NCBI RefSeq assembly: GCF_024713945.1
Contig: NW_027461516.1
Span: 25,728-89,727 of the forward strand
From: Dermatophagoides farinae
Taxonomy: Eukaryota > Arthropoda > Arachnida > Sarcoptiformes > Pyroglyphidae
Length of the DNA stretch: 64,000 nt
Direction: 5' to 3'
Within the stretch, counting starts at the first letter, position 1; each line of letters begins with the position of its first letter. Shown here one piece after another: positions 13,123 through 24,320 of this stretch. The position numbers were made by a program, and so were the translations under genes. The notes below the pieces were generated by a model. It did no database searches. It worked only from the letters and a program-made list of their open reading frames with translations, and was not told the origin of the DNA.

Positions 13123-13242
13123 GTCGACAACACCTTGGGATTCCCGAGCGGTCCCCCAGCTCAGTACTAACCAGGCCTTAAGTTGCTTGCGTTCAGAGTT
13201 TCTGATGGGATCTGCGACTTTCAACTTAGTATGGTCGTCAAC
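13123..13242 (-). rRNA. 5S ribosomal RNA, copy 2
   Basis: Same gene as copy 1 except for one extra T at about 13199-13201 (GAGTTTCTG instead of GAGTTCTG on the plus strand), which makes it 120 nt and adds a base in the loop C/helix III region. The T-run terminator is present. Whether the extra base is a real variant or a homopolymer error cannot be decided here. Confidence 0.92.
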
Positions 13243-13410
13243 AATAATGTGAGTTTTATTCTCTTTGATAATATGTATTTAGCCAATCTGCTAATAACCA
13301 CGCACTAATTTTTCAACTTAATTTTAAAAATCCAAAAAAACTAATTCTTTATATTTTTGTATAATTAATATTTTACATCCAAAAAATAATAATTTTATAA
13401 CATTTAAAAA

Positions 13411-13529
13411 GTCGACAACACCTTGGGATTCCCGAGCGGTCCCCCAGCTCAGTACTAACCAGGCCTTAAGTTGCTTGCGTTCAGAGTTCTGATGGGATCT
13501 GCGACTTTCAACTTAGTATGGTCGTCAAC
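13411..13529 (-). rRNA. 5S ribosomal RNA, copy 3
   Basis: 119 nt, identical in reading to copy 1, with the same terminator and the same downstream spacer. Starts 288 bp after copy 2. Confidence 0.93.
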
Positions 13530-13697
13530 AATAATGTGAGTTTTATTCTCTTTGATAATATGTATTTAGCCAATCTGCTAATAACCACGCACTAATTTTT
13601 CAACTTAATTTTAAAAATCCAAAAAAACTAATTCTTTATATTTTTGTATAATTAATATTTTACATCCAAAAAATAATAATTTTATAACATTTAAAAA

Positions 13698-13817
13698 GTC
13701 GACAACACCTTGGGATTCCCGAGCGGTCCCCCAGCTCAGTACTAACCAGGCCTTAAGTTGCTTGCGTTCAGAGTTTCTGATGGGATCTGCGACTTTCAAC
13801 TTAGTATGGTCGTCAAC
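13698..13817 (-). rRNA. 5S ribosomal RNA, copy 4
   Basis: 120 nt, carrying the same extra T as copy 2. The flank beyond its 5' end (after 13817) is a clearly diverged version of the spacer (GATAACATAAG instead of AATAATGTGAG and further changes), so this is the last unit on this side. Confidence 0.92.
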
Positions 13818-15267
13818 GATAACATAAGTTTTATTTTCTTTATAATCTGCATTTAACCAGTCTGTTAATAACTACGAATAAAATTTCTTTTACTGTAAAT
13901 GTTTAAAAAAAAATATTATTGTGGGAATCAAAAAGAACTAAAATATGAATTTTGTTGAGAAATTAATAAACAATGTTCTAATACCTTTAAACTGTTGAAA
14001 CAAACAATATGCAAAATATTAGGTTTTTTTTAACAGCCTTAGTTTAATAGTATTCAATCTTTAATGTGCTTGCGATAAGAACTCTGACAACATATATAAT
14101 TTTAAATTTGTAAGAGCACCACCGGTGGCTTTAATTTATTTGTTTTGCCAAGCCTATATATTTTAAGTTAGTTTGTTTTTTTTATATTAAATCAATACAT
14201 TGGTCAAGAAAAACTATTTTTCATAATCTTAAGTAACTACTTGTTTTGATTTTCTATAAATTCAAAAATCAAATTAAATGATAACTTTATTTGCTTCCTT
14301 ATTAGTATATCAGCAGCGTGTAACAACTTATATAATACATTATATTATGTTAATTACGTTCATTAAAGCAAAAAAATTGTATTCGCCAAATTCAAATTTA
14401 TTTTGTGATAAGAACAAAGACTTTCTATGTCTAATTAAAAAAATACTTTCTCTCTGTTATATCATTATTTATTTACCAATCATATCTTATTTTTATCAAT
14501 ATATTTTGTATATTGTTAATTGGTTTTTTAATTATCTATGAGGTAAAATCAGCAGTAGAGGATCTATTCATTCCTGCTAATTACTCGCCATACAAATAAT
14601 TGATACTTATTAAATTTATAAAATTTACGATTTTAAAGATTATCAGAGCTAAACGTTATATATGTGACATGAGTGAGAATGTTCATATAGAAATCGTGTT
14701 TTGATTAATAGGGCAAGTATTTTAAGTAAAAAAAATTGAAAATAAACTTGTTTGTTTTTAGCCTCGAAATAGTTACAAAACATCTAAATTTATTCATTAG
14801 CTTAATAATTTAAATGAATACTGAAACTATTATACTAAATTAGAAAATAATAGTTAAAAGTTATAATCTATGGCTATAGTAACACGTTCTAAGTTCATAT
14901 TTTGTTAAGATTTGGATCATAAGCAGGTGTTAATGTTACAACACCAGTTTTTTACGTCGTAGACAAACATTCAATAAACATATTTAATTTAATAAAACAA
15001 AGTTCACGACACGATGAGAATACGGTTAATGGATATGTACTAGTTTATTTAAAATCAATTTTGGTTATGCCAAACTATAATTTAATTAAAGAATGAAACT
15101 ATCTTTCAACTAAAAAAAATACATATCCGAAATTCTAGCTTGCTGTGTCACTATATTTTTAGAAAAATAAAAAGTTCAAAAACAATTATCGAATACGATA
15201 ATTGAATGTAAAATCTGTAAAAGAAATCAACAAGAGCGACAGATCAAATGAGATATTCCAAACAAAA
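13818..15267. other. 1.4-kb AT-rich region without a clear gene
   Basis: Very AT-rich. It opens with a decayed 5S spacer (to about 13890). An 87-codon plus-strand frame at 14278-14541 is hydrophobic and Ile/Tyr-rich, but its composition is what AT-rich DNA gives by chance, so I do not call it a gene. A perfect 10-bp palindrome, CCACCGGTGG, lies at 14119-14128 and stands out against the AT background. No tRNA or conserved RNA was recognised. Confidence 0.55.
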
Positions 15268-15998
15268 TTACTCATTTGTCGATAAAGATTTATTATAAAG
15301 ATAAGAGACTTCTTCTATGCTGAGTTGTTTAAACGAATTAATACCATCAAGTATAACGACTTCGAAGTTTTCAGCAGATGCATCTACGTTACTTTCCGAA
15401 AAAGTACAGAGTATTGCTTTAAGAGAATGAACCAGTAGTTCATCGTCAGACATGTTTTTAAGATGAGGTTGTATTTTTTCTAAGTAAGTTCTTGCACTTT
15501 GATTGTTTCTACCTATTGAGTAAGCTTCATACAGCTGGTAGTCCCCGTCAGGCATAGTTTTCGATCAAATGAGGGCCTTCAGCGTCGTAAACTCCAATAA
15601 GCGAAACAAAACCAAAAGGACGTCGACTTTCGACAATGATATTTTCATGTGCCAACTTGTGAAAAACGTCGCAATAAAAAGTGTAAGGAGGGTATTCGTT
15701 GTGTAAGTAATGCCAGCGTTTGCACTCCTCTCTTATTTTTTTTTAAAACGTAATCAGCGTCACTGATAATCCCGCTAAACGATGCGACGCTGTTATCGAC
15801 AATTCTTAATATTTTAGAATTCATATCAGCTAATTTACTAACGTTTCTACGGGCTGAAACGATAACAACTGAGTTTGCTGAACAGACACCAACGCAACAC
15901 GTTCCCTGCTTGCTGGCTTCAAAAGCGTATTCAATTTGATAAATCTTTCCTTGAGGAGACCATGTGTTGACACTAGAATCGTAATTGCTTCTACTCAT
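15268..15998 (-). CDS. 20S proteasome alpha subunit (PSMA1/alpha-6 type)
   Basis: Starts MSRSNYDSSVNTWSPQGKI, the family N-terminus; the YD..VNTWSPQG motif and following IEYAFEASKQG are the proteasome alpha signature forming the gate and H0 helix. The second half, from about 15560, has YSIGRNNQSARTYLEK, the alpha-1/alpha-6 C-terminal region (SIGxxxQSARTYLE). Between them the frame is lost by an extra base in the T run at 15736-15744 and again near 15555; reading across both gives continuous proteasome-like sequence including ESRRPFGFVSLIG. Total about 240 residues, normal for the family. It forms part of the alpha ring that controls entry to the proteolytic chamber. No introns seen. Confidence 0.87.
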
Positions 15999-16159
15999 TT
16001 CAGCGAAATTTACATTTATTTATTTTTGTCCGATCTTGAAAAAAATAGCTGACTTTACTTCTTTATTTCATGGGGACATATTAAAAAATTAATTAATTAA
16101 AAATTCTAGAACCAAAATAATTATATGTTTTTTATACTATTCAAAAACGAAATGACCCA

Positions 16160-16831
16160 ATGAGTCAGAAGTGTGATTTTGATGCATTTAGTTGCGATTT
16201 AAAGAGAGAACATTATTTTTTGATCAATATAACTCAGTTGTTTCTGTGGTAGTACACCCTGTAAGCGACGCTAATATAAAGAATAAACTGCTCGACTCAG
16301 CATTAATTAATGTCAAATTTTCAGCTCCAGGTTAATGTGATAACGACAAACACGACGACAGCCTTTAAGGATCAGTATTATTCTAGTTTGAATAACGAAC
16401 ACACTTTATCAAATTTTAAACGACAAAAAATTAGAGACAAAAGCTATTTCAATTTCAGTTAATGTGGCTGGCAAAAAGCGATCTGTTTTTGGTAGCGTGC
16501 TTTAACGCGGTAATGATTGCGCTCTTACATGCAGGAATACCACTAATTTGTTATTATATTGCTTTTTCCTTTGTTAGTTGACTCATGTCCATACATCATT
16601 GTCAAAAACAATATTCAGCAAAAAAAAATCTTATTTATGCATCCGATTTTCATCGACTCTGAACATTATCAAAATCAACTTTCCAAGTGTTCGCTAGATG
16701 ATGTATTTGTTGACGCTCAAAAATTGTTTGATCGGCATAACAAAAAATTTCCGTTCATATTTTTGCATCAGTGGCGAATAAAATATATAATCGAGTATTT
16801 CTACAAAATTTTTAGTAATTTTTTTTTTTGA
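16160..16831 (+). CDS. RNase PH-fold exosome core subunit (RRP46-like)
   Basis: The open blocks are short and out of frame with each other, but read together they give an RNase PH domain. LFLVACFNAVMIALLHAGIPL (about 16475-16537) matches the LLACCxNAAxxALxDAGIPM segment of RRP46-type ring subunits, and VSVVVHPVSDANIKNKLLD precedes it. The C-terminal block from 16559 continues to a normal-sized end (stop at 16829). The ring is non-catalytic in most eukaryotes and threads RNA to Rrp44/Rrp6. Which of the six ring subunits this is cannot be settled; RRP46 (EXOSC5) fits best by length and the NAAxxALxDAGIP segment. Start at 16160 is the first usable ATG (MSQKCDFDAFSCDLKREH). Several homopolymer indels are present. 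Confidence 0.55.
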
Positions 16832-17001
16832 ATAATTTTAATTTAAAACACTATTATTCCAAAACTGTTCTGCTACACAAATATCTCGGCTTAGCAAGTA
16901 CTATCCTTTCACTACAAGTTCAAGTTTTTTTTTTTTTGTAATTGGTTTATAAATCAATAATTAAACGCTTGTGCTTATTTTAAACGCTCATTTGCGGAAT
17001 C

Positions 17002-18048
17002 ATGAATTCATTTAGAGGCGGTAAGTAAAGACAATTTCCATATTTTCTGTAGAAAAAACGTAGCTTTCAAGGAAATTCTCGAGGAGACTCCCCGCGGCGA
17101 CTCTCGAGGCGGCTCAAGTCGAAACTCATTCAACGGCAGAGGAGACTCCGCGAGAGGAGGTTCTTCGAAACTCGAATAACCAAAGAGGAGGACCTCAAAG
17201 AGGAGGCCCTGTCAAAAGGTCGAGGTGGTCCAGGTCGAGGTGGTCCAGGTCGAGGTGGTCCACGTAACAACGATCCACCAAACCGCAGAGGCGGTCTTCG
17301 CGAAGGAGCCAAAACAATAGTAATTCCTTTTGAAGTAGGAAATCGATGCTTTGAAGGTGTCTACATCGCTAAAGGAAAGGCTGACGCTTTGGTTACAAAA
17401 AACCTTGTTCCTGGAGATAATGTATACGGAGAGAAGCGAATTGAAAACTGTCTCAGAAGACGGAGAGAAAACTGAATACCGTCTTTGGAATATTTTTAGA
17501 AGTAAACTTGGAGCCGCAATAACCAACGGTATTTCAACGATGCCGATTAAACCTGGTTCAAAAGTTCTTTACCTTGGAGCTGCCAACGGTACTACTGTCT
17601 CTCACGTATCCGATATAGTAGGACCTGAGGGATGCGTCTACGCTGTTGAGTTCAGCCACCGGTCTGGAAGAGATTTTAACAAACTTGGCTAAGAAACGCT
17701 CCAACATCATTCCCATCATTGAAGATGCTCGTATGCCGTGGAATACAGGATGATAATAACAATGGTTGATGTTATTTTCAGTTGACGTAGCTCAGCCCGA
17801 CCAGTCCAGAATTGTCGCGCTCAACGCTTCCTACTTCTTGAAAACACAAGGGTACTACCTAATTTCCATTAAAGCGTCATGTGTAGACTCGACTATTTCT
17901 CCGGAACAAGTCTACGCTTCCGAAATCGATACCTTAAAGAAACAAAAGTGTTAAAACACTTGAACAACTTAGTTTAGAACCTTATCATCGCGATCACTCT
18001 ATAATTTTAGGTAGATATAGAATGCCATCTAAGAGCAAAAATGCATAA
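17002..18048 (+). CDS. fibrillarin, rRNA 2'-O-methyltransferase
   Basis: Exon 1 is a few codons (MNSFRG), then a 32-nt GTAAGT...TAG intron at 17021-17052. The N-terminus is Arg/Gly-rich (repeats of GRGGP near 17215-17265). The methyltransferase core shows [20 protein letters not shown] (SAM-binding motif I), [32 protein letters not shown] and the end [15 protein letters not shown]. These are diagnostic of fibrillarin, the box C/D snoRNP enzyme of the nucleolus. At least six single-base breaks interrupt the frame (e.g. AAAA at 17444-17447, others near 17175, 17215, 17690, 17745, 17955), yet the protein restored by reading in three frames is normal throughout. This argues for sequence error rather than a pseudogene. 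Confidence 0.9.
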
Positions 18049-18274
18049 GCGAATGATCTCTTTTTTATTTATAATAATAAATTTATGCTCCAACCATATT
18101 CAAGTTTAGCATATGACTTACTTAAGCATATCACAGTAAATCTGCACTTTAACTTGTACCTTGTTTACTGAGATTTATAAAAAATTTATCAGAAAGAAAA
18201 ATACAATATAAACATAAGCAAACTAGGTTTAAAATTTATAGATTTATTGACAAGTTGAATAAAATGTAATATGC

Positions 18275-18608
18275 TTATTCTGAACCTTCTACACAGACGA
18301 TGTTGTTATCAGCAAAGAGCTGGTGTAGGCTAGCGTCTGAATCTCCTGATTTGTGGATGTTATCAGCAATAATAAAACTATGTACACCTTGAACGGCAAC
18401 ACCGTTTTCATCAACTTTGGCGACGTTTATTTGAGCTACACCGCGACTGTTTGATCCAATGATTCGATTGGAAACTGAACTAAAAAAATATCAACTGCCA
18501 AACCCTTTTCTTGAGGAAAAATCACACACTCTTCCCAACAAAAAAATTCAAACATACCATTTTCTTGGAATATAAAGGTCAACAAAACTCTCCAGACTCA
18601 CTTCTCAT
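18275..18608 (-). CDS. ribosomal protein eS21
   Basis: Two exons: 18608-18558 and 18479-18275, with a 78-nt GTATGT...TTTAG intron at 18480-18557. The product is about 84 residues: exon 1 gives SGEFVDLYIPRKC and exon 2 continues SVSNRIIGSNSRG, then AQINVAKVD and a GDSDASLHQL end, all typical of the small-subunit protein eS21. The intron splits the Cys codon of the conserved PRKCSxSNRII segment. Exon 1 has one extra T (run at 18584-18587) that breaks the frame after GEF; removing it gives the family sequence. This intron is clearly longer than the others in the window. Confidence 0.88.
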
Positions 18609-18710
18609 AATGAATACTTTATTAGCTATACGTGCCTAATTATCAAATATTATCAAATGTTTTGTCCTTCGTTAATAAAAGATTTTTACCTGATAAAAAA
18701 TAACAAAAGA

Positions 18711-19923
18711 TTATTTTTGAAATGCCAATTTTTTCATAATCGTTATTGAGCCGTTTCGAGGTTCATTCAAATAATAATTTGCCCATGGACCCCCTGCCGA
18801 CGCAAAGTAGTCCATTTGATAAAATTCAATACATAATTTTTTTTTTTATTTTTTATAGAATCTGCCCATTGGTAAAACTCGAACGTTGAAATAAAAGGAA
18901 TGTGACAAGATTCCGCGCCCCAGTCAATGCTCATGCGTGGGCAACCTACATTCACTATCAAGTCTGCAGTAAATTCGTTTAGATAAAGAACCTGAAATTC
19001 GCTCATCAAAACAATGTGATATCGCAGGTTCAACGTTTTCGCAACCTCCACGCAACGCTCTACAAGCCCGACTGATCCTTGTCGGCCCAGCGTACTCATT
19101 AATATAATTACTCTCGGATTAATGCGTATCGAGCGTTAAAACTCTGTTTCGTGTAAGATACAACGCTTGATGGTCATATTTTTCCAAGAACATCCGTCTT
19201 GTAAACGGATCAAATCTATAGTAAACAACATGTGGGTTTTGAATCATGGAGCTTTCAATATGGAAACGGCCATCTGCCAAAAAAACACATAAGTTACCAT
19301 TTAGTTTTGCGGATGTACATCCTAAAGTTTCACCGGGACTTAATGGGGAACAGATTGGAATAGAAATTCTGTCGCCGTAGCCGTCTTCTACTAATTTTCT
19401 GTAAGCAAAATGAACAACATCGATATATTGTACGGTTGCATTTAAATGTAACTTAGTTAAGGTCGCTTCCTTTGAGTGACCGTCACTAACGTCGGGCAAA
19501 ACCATGAATATAATATTTTTAATGGCTTTTACAAAATCTTCAGGGTCAATTTTAATTTTCACAAATATGTATAAGCAAGGCACGTCCATATCGCTTACTT
19601 TAACCAAACATGAATGTGCGTAGTGAACCAAAAAGTCACAATCAAAACAAGCAGCCCTTATATCGTCGATGCAGCAAGCTCCATACACAACGTCACCAAC
19701 CACGAAAACATCAATTTCACCATCAGCAAATTCTTCAATCAAGAACGCAATCGTATCTGCCCAAGCTAATAAACCTTCAGGAAACTGTAAACAAACAGAT
19801 TTGGCTTTACCTGACTCAAACGAGTCAGAGTTTTTATAATTTCAAAGTCATAGTTTGAGGCAGTGCTTTATTAATCGACTCAATAAGTAACTGATACTTG
19901 CTATCGCTCAGCCAAGGTAACAT
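18711..19923 (-). CDS. diphthamide biosynthesis protein DPH1
   Basis: About 400 residues when read across frame breaks. Diagnostic segments in order: LQFPEGLLAWADTIAF, VVGDVVYGACCIDDIRAACF (first Fe-S Cys), ADFLVHYAHSCLV-type segment, PLSPGETLGCTSAKL (second Cys), FLADGRFHIESSMIQNP, then LGRQGSVGLVE and NVGCPRMSIDWG (third Cys), and an end close to YFASAGGPWANYYLNEPR. The three Cys residues ligate the 4Fe-4S cluster that generates the ACP radical from SAM with DPH2, the first step of the diphthamide modification of eEF2. DPH1 is favoured over DPH2 because of the GRFHxES and CPRxSIDWG forms. Breaks lie near 19820, 19120 and 18800. Confidence 0.88.
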
Positions 19924-20078
19924 AATTACGTTAAACTATAGTTATAATCACTGAGAACGTACGAAAATTTGACTATTCTTTCGCTTGGTAAGATTACTAA
20001 TTATATTATTTATATAGACCCGCTGTTTACAAAATATCTCTATTTATTAAATTATTAATTTTTTTTCTTGTCCAAGTG

Positions 20079-20577
20079 TTAATTGATTTTGGAACAAACC
20101 GCCTTAGGTAACGTAGAATACTTAATTCTAACGGCATATTCGTTTTTCAAACTCAAAGGTTTGGGAATTTCTAACAAGTATTTACATTTAGACGATTTAT
20201 TGAAAGATATTATATCGTCATCTTTGAAAATCTTGTCATCCACTATCACTTCATGTCTGCGTCCGAATTTGTCAATAGACGATATATTCAGATATAAAAA
20301 TATAACATTACTGTTCCAATGTTTTTGAACGTCATTTTTATATTCGTATTTTGCTGTTAATTCTGCGACTTCTCCAATGTTCATTATGTGTCCATATCGA
20401 TTAACTTTTATATTGTCAACCATGGCATAAGCTTTTTCAGCTTTTCGATCGTAAAGATAACCACTAAATGTTGCATATAGCATACATGTAAGAATGGATA
20501 TAGAATAACTAAAACATAATTCAATAAAACACTTACAACGAAAGTATGACTAAAAATCTCGAATAAATGTTATACAT
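20079..20577 (-). CDS. signal peptidase complex subunit 3 (SPC22/23)
   Basis: Two exons, 20577-20537 (41 nt) and 20508-20079 (430 nt), separated by a 28-nt intron (20509-20536, GTAAGT...TTTTAG). The join gives an intact 156-residue protein. N-terminus MYNIYSRFLVILSFYSIS supplies the single membrane helix expected of SPC3, with a lumenal beta domain after it, including KHWNSNVIFLYLNIS, which matches the family segment around the W-N-x-K-Q-L-F-x-Y motif. The complex removes signal peptides in the ER. The spliced frame is clean, so this is one of the best proofs of the ultra-short introns. Confidence 0.83.
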
Positions 20578-20672
20578 CGCTATTTTTACAAATATAATTA
20601 TCTACCAGCGCTTATAAATGAATTCGAGATCTAATTAATTTACGAGAATAAAAAATTCAAAATACAATTAAT

Positions 20673-23188
20673 TTAAAAATTTTCCACCCATCGAGTAGCG
20701 TTAGTGCTAATCTTTATTGTTTCTTCGTTGAATTTAACTCGTTCATTTTGCAAATTTGTTAGCAGGTTGTTTGCCGTATACGGCGCTGTTGACTCTTGAT
20801 TAATTAAAGCTTCCCAATTGAAATCAGTGAAAAATGCGTGGTTCTTTATTTCTGTAAAACCTGCAATCCCGCAGCCCAGCCGATTTATCGGATTCTTTTG
20901 CAATAATTTATCTATAAAGTTTTTTGTTTCTTTATCTGTATAATTTTCTGGAAACGTCAAGTTATTCATCAGGATTGATCTACAAATTTCTAGCGGGTTT
21001 GTCGAGTCGTTACCAAAAGGAAGTGGACCAAACAAAAATTCGTACAACATCACCCCTAAGGACCAAATGTCACAACTGCCGGAATATGATCGAGCAAGCA
21101 ACACTTCAGGAGCCATGTAATTTGGTGTACCCACAATACTGTTGGTCCGAAAATCTACTTCTTTCGCACACCCAAAGTCACTCAACTTTAAGTATCCATT
21201 TATGGATACAAGTATATTCTCCGGTTTTAAATCTCTAAACAACACTTTTTTGTCGTGTAGATATTCCAATGCCAGCAAAATATTAGCGAAATAAAACTTT
21301 GCTTTTTCTTTATCTAAAATTTGAAGGTGTTGCAAAACGCCAAACAAATCTCCCAGTTTGCAGTACTCTAAAAGAAAATAGTAATAACGATCATCCAAAA
21401 ATGAGTTTGCTAATAAACAATAAATGGGTGTTTATTCGATTTTATCATCTTTTTTTCGCGATCAAGTAATTTTTCATGTTTTTTTTGCTTAATCAACATT
21501 TTTGAAACGCATTTCAAAGCGTACTCTTTCTTGGTCCTACTATGACGAACTTTTCTAACGATTCCTAAACTGCCTTTCCGAGCTCATCAATATACTCAAA
21601 ATGGTCTAAACTATCGTCTTCATTTTGCGCTTCAAGCACATCGACCAAATAATTAAGAACCGTGGAACTGAGCACGGAAAAACACAATTCTTTTTCTAAC
21701 TTCCATAGTTGAACATTTTCAGAACGACATACCGCTGTTAAACTATGAGACTGGTTGAGCAACATCGCTTTTTCACCGAAATAAGCATAATTTGTCAGTG
21801 TTCGAATAACACTTTCATTTTTTCGCAATTCAACTATTCCATTCATAATAATATATAAAGAATTAGTAACAGTGCCCTCTTCAAAAATAACTTGATCTTT
21901 ACTTAGCTTTTGGTAAATAAGGTTTTGAGCAATACGATGTTTGGTGTTTTCACTGAGATATTTAAATAAAATAATAGAATCGACTATATCAAGGCGGAGA
22001 TCAACACAAAATACCTCATCAGCAAAAATCTTATTAAATTCTGCATCCTGTTTAATTTTTAATATCGCAATTTTAGAATTATGCGAACAAGTGAGCTCAT
22101 ATTTAACGTTAGACTCTCGTAGTAACACGACTTTTCCGATCTCTAAACTTTCTTCTTTTTCATCAAATGAGTTTTTATATTTACAAGTTCCTGCTACCAA
22201 AACAAGAATTAAAGTTTCTTCATCAAGCTCGTAAACTACTACTGATTCATTTTCATTTTTCAAAACAGAAAATGTCGATATAAATTTGTTTATTTGGCTA
22301 GGAGTGGAATACCTGAAAAAATTATTAGCAGACAGACATTGTTTTAAAAAATCTATGTCTCTGATATGTTCACGTAATGATAAAAAAGCTGTTACTGTTT
22401 CTTTGGAAAGCCATAAGCTTTCAGTTAGCTCAGTTGCTCTAATTTTTTTTTTAGCGGTGTTTTGTTTCAATTCATCTAAGTTCAAAACCTCGTGTACCAA
22501 TTCTAATTTATCATTTTCGCGCTCGACACAAAAAACAACCTTTTAACAATATTAATGTCCCCGTCATTTTATCAAACTTTGTGGAAATAGCTTCGTCTTT
22601 TTCAAATAAAAAAAACTCTGAATTCGCCAGTACATTTTCTATATCATCTTTTTGAACAACACCTACGTCTGTGGTTTGTAGGACTTTGCGGCAAATTGTT
22701 TCTCTGAATTTGCTATTCACATTCGAAATTGCTTTTCGGTACGAATCTTTATCAATTGCCCATAATATCGTATCTTCTACAGCTTTGAAAAAGGTATCTT
22801 TGCTGTAACTACAAATTAAACTGCTTTCTCCAAAAAACGACCCTGGCTTGTACATTTCATTTATCCAACCAAAAGAATCTTCGTTGACACATCCTTTTAA
22901 AACAACACAAAACATAGTATTTAATACACCAACGTCAATAACTATTTGATTAATCTTGTAATTATAAACATTTCCTGAACTGATAATTTCATTCATTTCA
23001 TACGTGTTCAAAGTCGTAGAAATGGCAATTTTTTTCAATACATCACATAATAAACTGAAATCTTGATTAGTTAAATTATACTCAATCGCATAGTTTTTGA
23101 AAATTTGTAAGTTTGTAGTTTCTTGTAAAATTTCATTATGAGACCCACCAATAGTAATGGTTTTTTTTCTAGTTATAAAAGAATTCAT
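20673..23188 (-). CDS. cyclic-nucleotide-regulated AGC kinase, apicomplexan PKG type
   Basis: About 840 residues in three blocks (23188-22511, 22500-21565, then into 21398-20673). Two cyclic-nucleotide-binding domains are obvious: one near residues 60-160 (cassette FGESSLICSYSKDTFF) and one directly before the kinase (YFGEKAMLLNQSHSLTAV); two degenerate ones lie between. The kinase domain has the Gly loop ELGKGSLGIVRKV (after repairing a missing G at 21573-21574), FRDLKPENIL, SDFGCAKEV and GTPNYMAPEVLL. Single-chain PKG with four domains plus kinase is the apicomplexan egress and motility regulator. The Arg normally contacting the nucleotide phosphate is absent from both clear cassettes, and the gatekeeper position is Leu (YYYFLLEY). 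The frame breaks are homopolymer indels (also at 21412-21413 and near 22510). Confidence 0.82.
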
Positions 23189-23316
23189 TTTATAAAGTTA
23201 GGTTGTTAAAAATCAAAAGTCAAAGATCGATATTACTGCTCATCCACATTATGCCTAATTAGTGTTTATGTGTTCCAAACGAATTTTCTTAAAAAGATTT
23301 TTGGTGTTCACATTTC

Positions 23317-24320
23317 ATGTTATTCCATAAAAAAGTTGAATTTCTGTTGTTTAGTTCAATCTTTTTGTGTACACAAACTAGATTTGTATCTCTGGCTGAC
23401 CCAATTATTTTCGAAAAAACTAACAATCTTCGACCGATGATTTTGAATGATATTAAATCTATAAAAAAACCTGTAGATGAAACAGGAATCTCAAGATTCA
23501 AAGTCAGAAACATCAATACAAAGCCTTCTGAGTATTTGATTAATTCAATAGATCTTAGCAGAAACGGCCAGTCTTATATAGTATCAAAAAAGAAGTTTCT
23601 TTTGATGATATTAAACCTCAGATTGTTATTCAAAATGATACATTGAAAACTTCGAATTCACAAAACGGTATTGCATTGAATACTAACGATGGTTTGTATC
23701 ATTTGCACAACCAATATCGAAAGTTTCCAGTTTCAGCAGGATATAAAAAATTACTCAGTAATATACCTGTAGAAATGGCTAACTTACCTCAAAAACAAAC
23801 CGATTTTTTAAAAGGGAATGAACTAAATAATTTTTCACAAAACTACTCCAAAACAAACGTTAATAATGAAGAAGAATCACTAACAAAATTTAAAAAAGTT
23901 AGTTCACACCAAAGCAAACGACAACAAGAAACACTAAATGATTATAGTCGAATTGACAATAAAATTTTTTCACAATTAACTAACAAGGAGATATTAGTAT
24001 TAGAATTTATAGGTTTAATATTACTAGAACATCGCAATTCATATGATAATGAAAAATTAAGTGATATAGAACATAAAATCAAAGATTTTTTTTGACGTAT
24101 GCAAGCCAAATAATTCTACTGCTAAAGTAGACAGTAGTGAAATAACTAACATTACAGTAATGGACACGCAAAAAAAACTACATCAAGTACAACTAAGACA
24201 ATGCCATTCAATAACTTTGCTGATAAAGAATCAAACGATGTCTTTATAGATTTTGAGTTATCATCACAAATACTTAATTCAACAGACTTACAAGGGAATA
24301 ATGCAAAAACTGAATTTTGA
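23317..24320 (+). CDS. secreted low-complexity protein, unknown
   Basis: ATG at 23317 opens a signal-peptide-like N-terminus (basic start, then FLLFSSIFLCTQT). The mature part is rich in Asn, Ser, Lys and Gln and has no Cys pattern or recognised domain. Blocks at 23317-23646, 23643-24095 and on to the stop at 24318-24320 follow each other with frame changes near 23600, 24090 and 24170, and the amino-acid composition is the same across them, so I treat them as one gene of about 330 residues. It is divergent from the PKG gene (129 bp between starts). Likely lineage-specific. Confidence 0.5.

Larger units (their letters stand above)
12836..13817 (-). repeat. tandem 5S rDNA array, four units of about 287.5 bp
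   Basis: Each unit is a 5S gene (119/120 nt) plus a 168-nt AT-rich spacer. The three complete spacers (12955-13122, 13243-13410, 13530-13697) read the same, which implies recent duplication or gene conversion. Unit starts are 287, 288 and 287 bp apart. Copies 1 and 3 match, and 2 and 4 match, so the array can also be described as two copies of a 575-bp dimer. All genes point the same way (minus strand). Confidence 0.92.

Noticed and set aside
13036-13799. Two identical 62-codon minus-strand frames over the 5S genes
   Set aside because: They lie on 5S rRNA and spacer; repeated because the array repeats.
14278-14541. 87-codon hydrophobic frame downstream of the 5S array
   Set aside because: Composition is that of random AT-rich DNA (Ile, Tyr, Leu, Phe); no conserved motif or intron signals.
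17002-18048. Fibrillarin as a pseudogene
   Set aside because: Multiple indels but no harmful substitutions; every motif is intact, and a decayed copy would show both.
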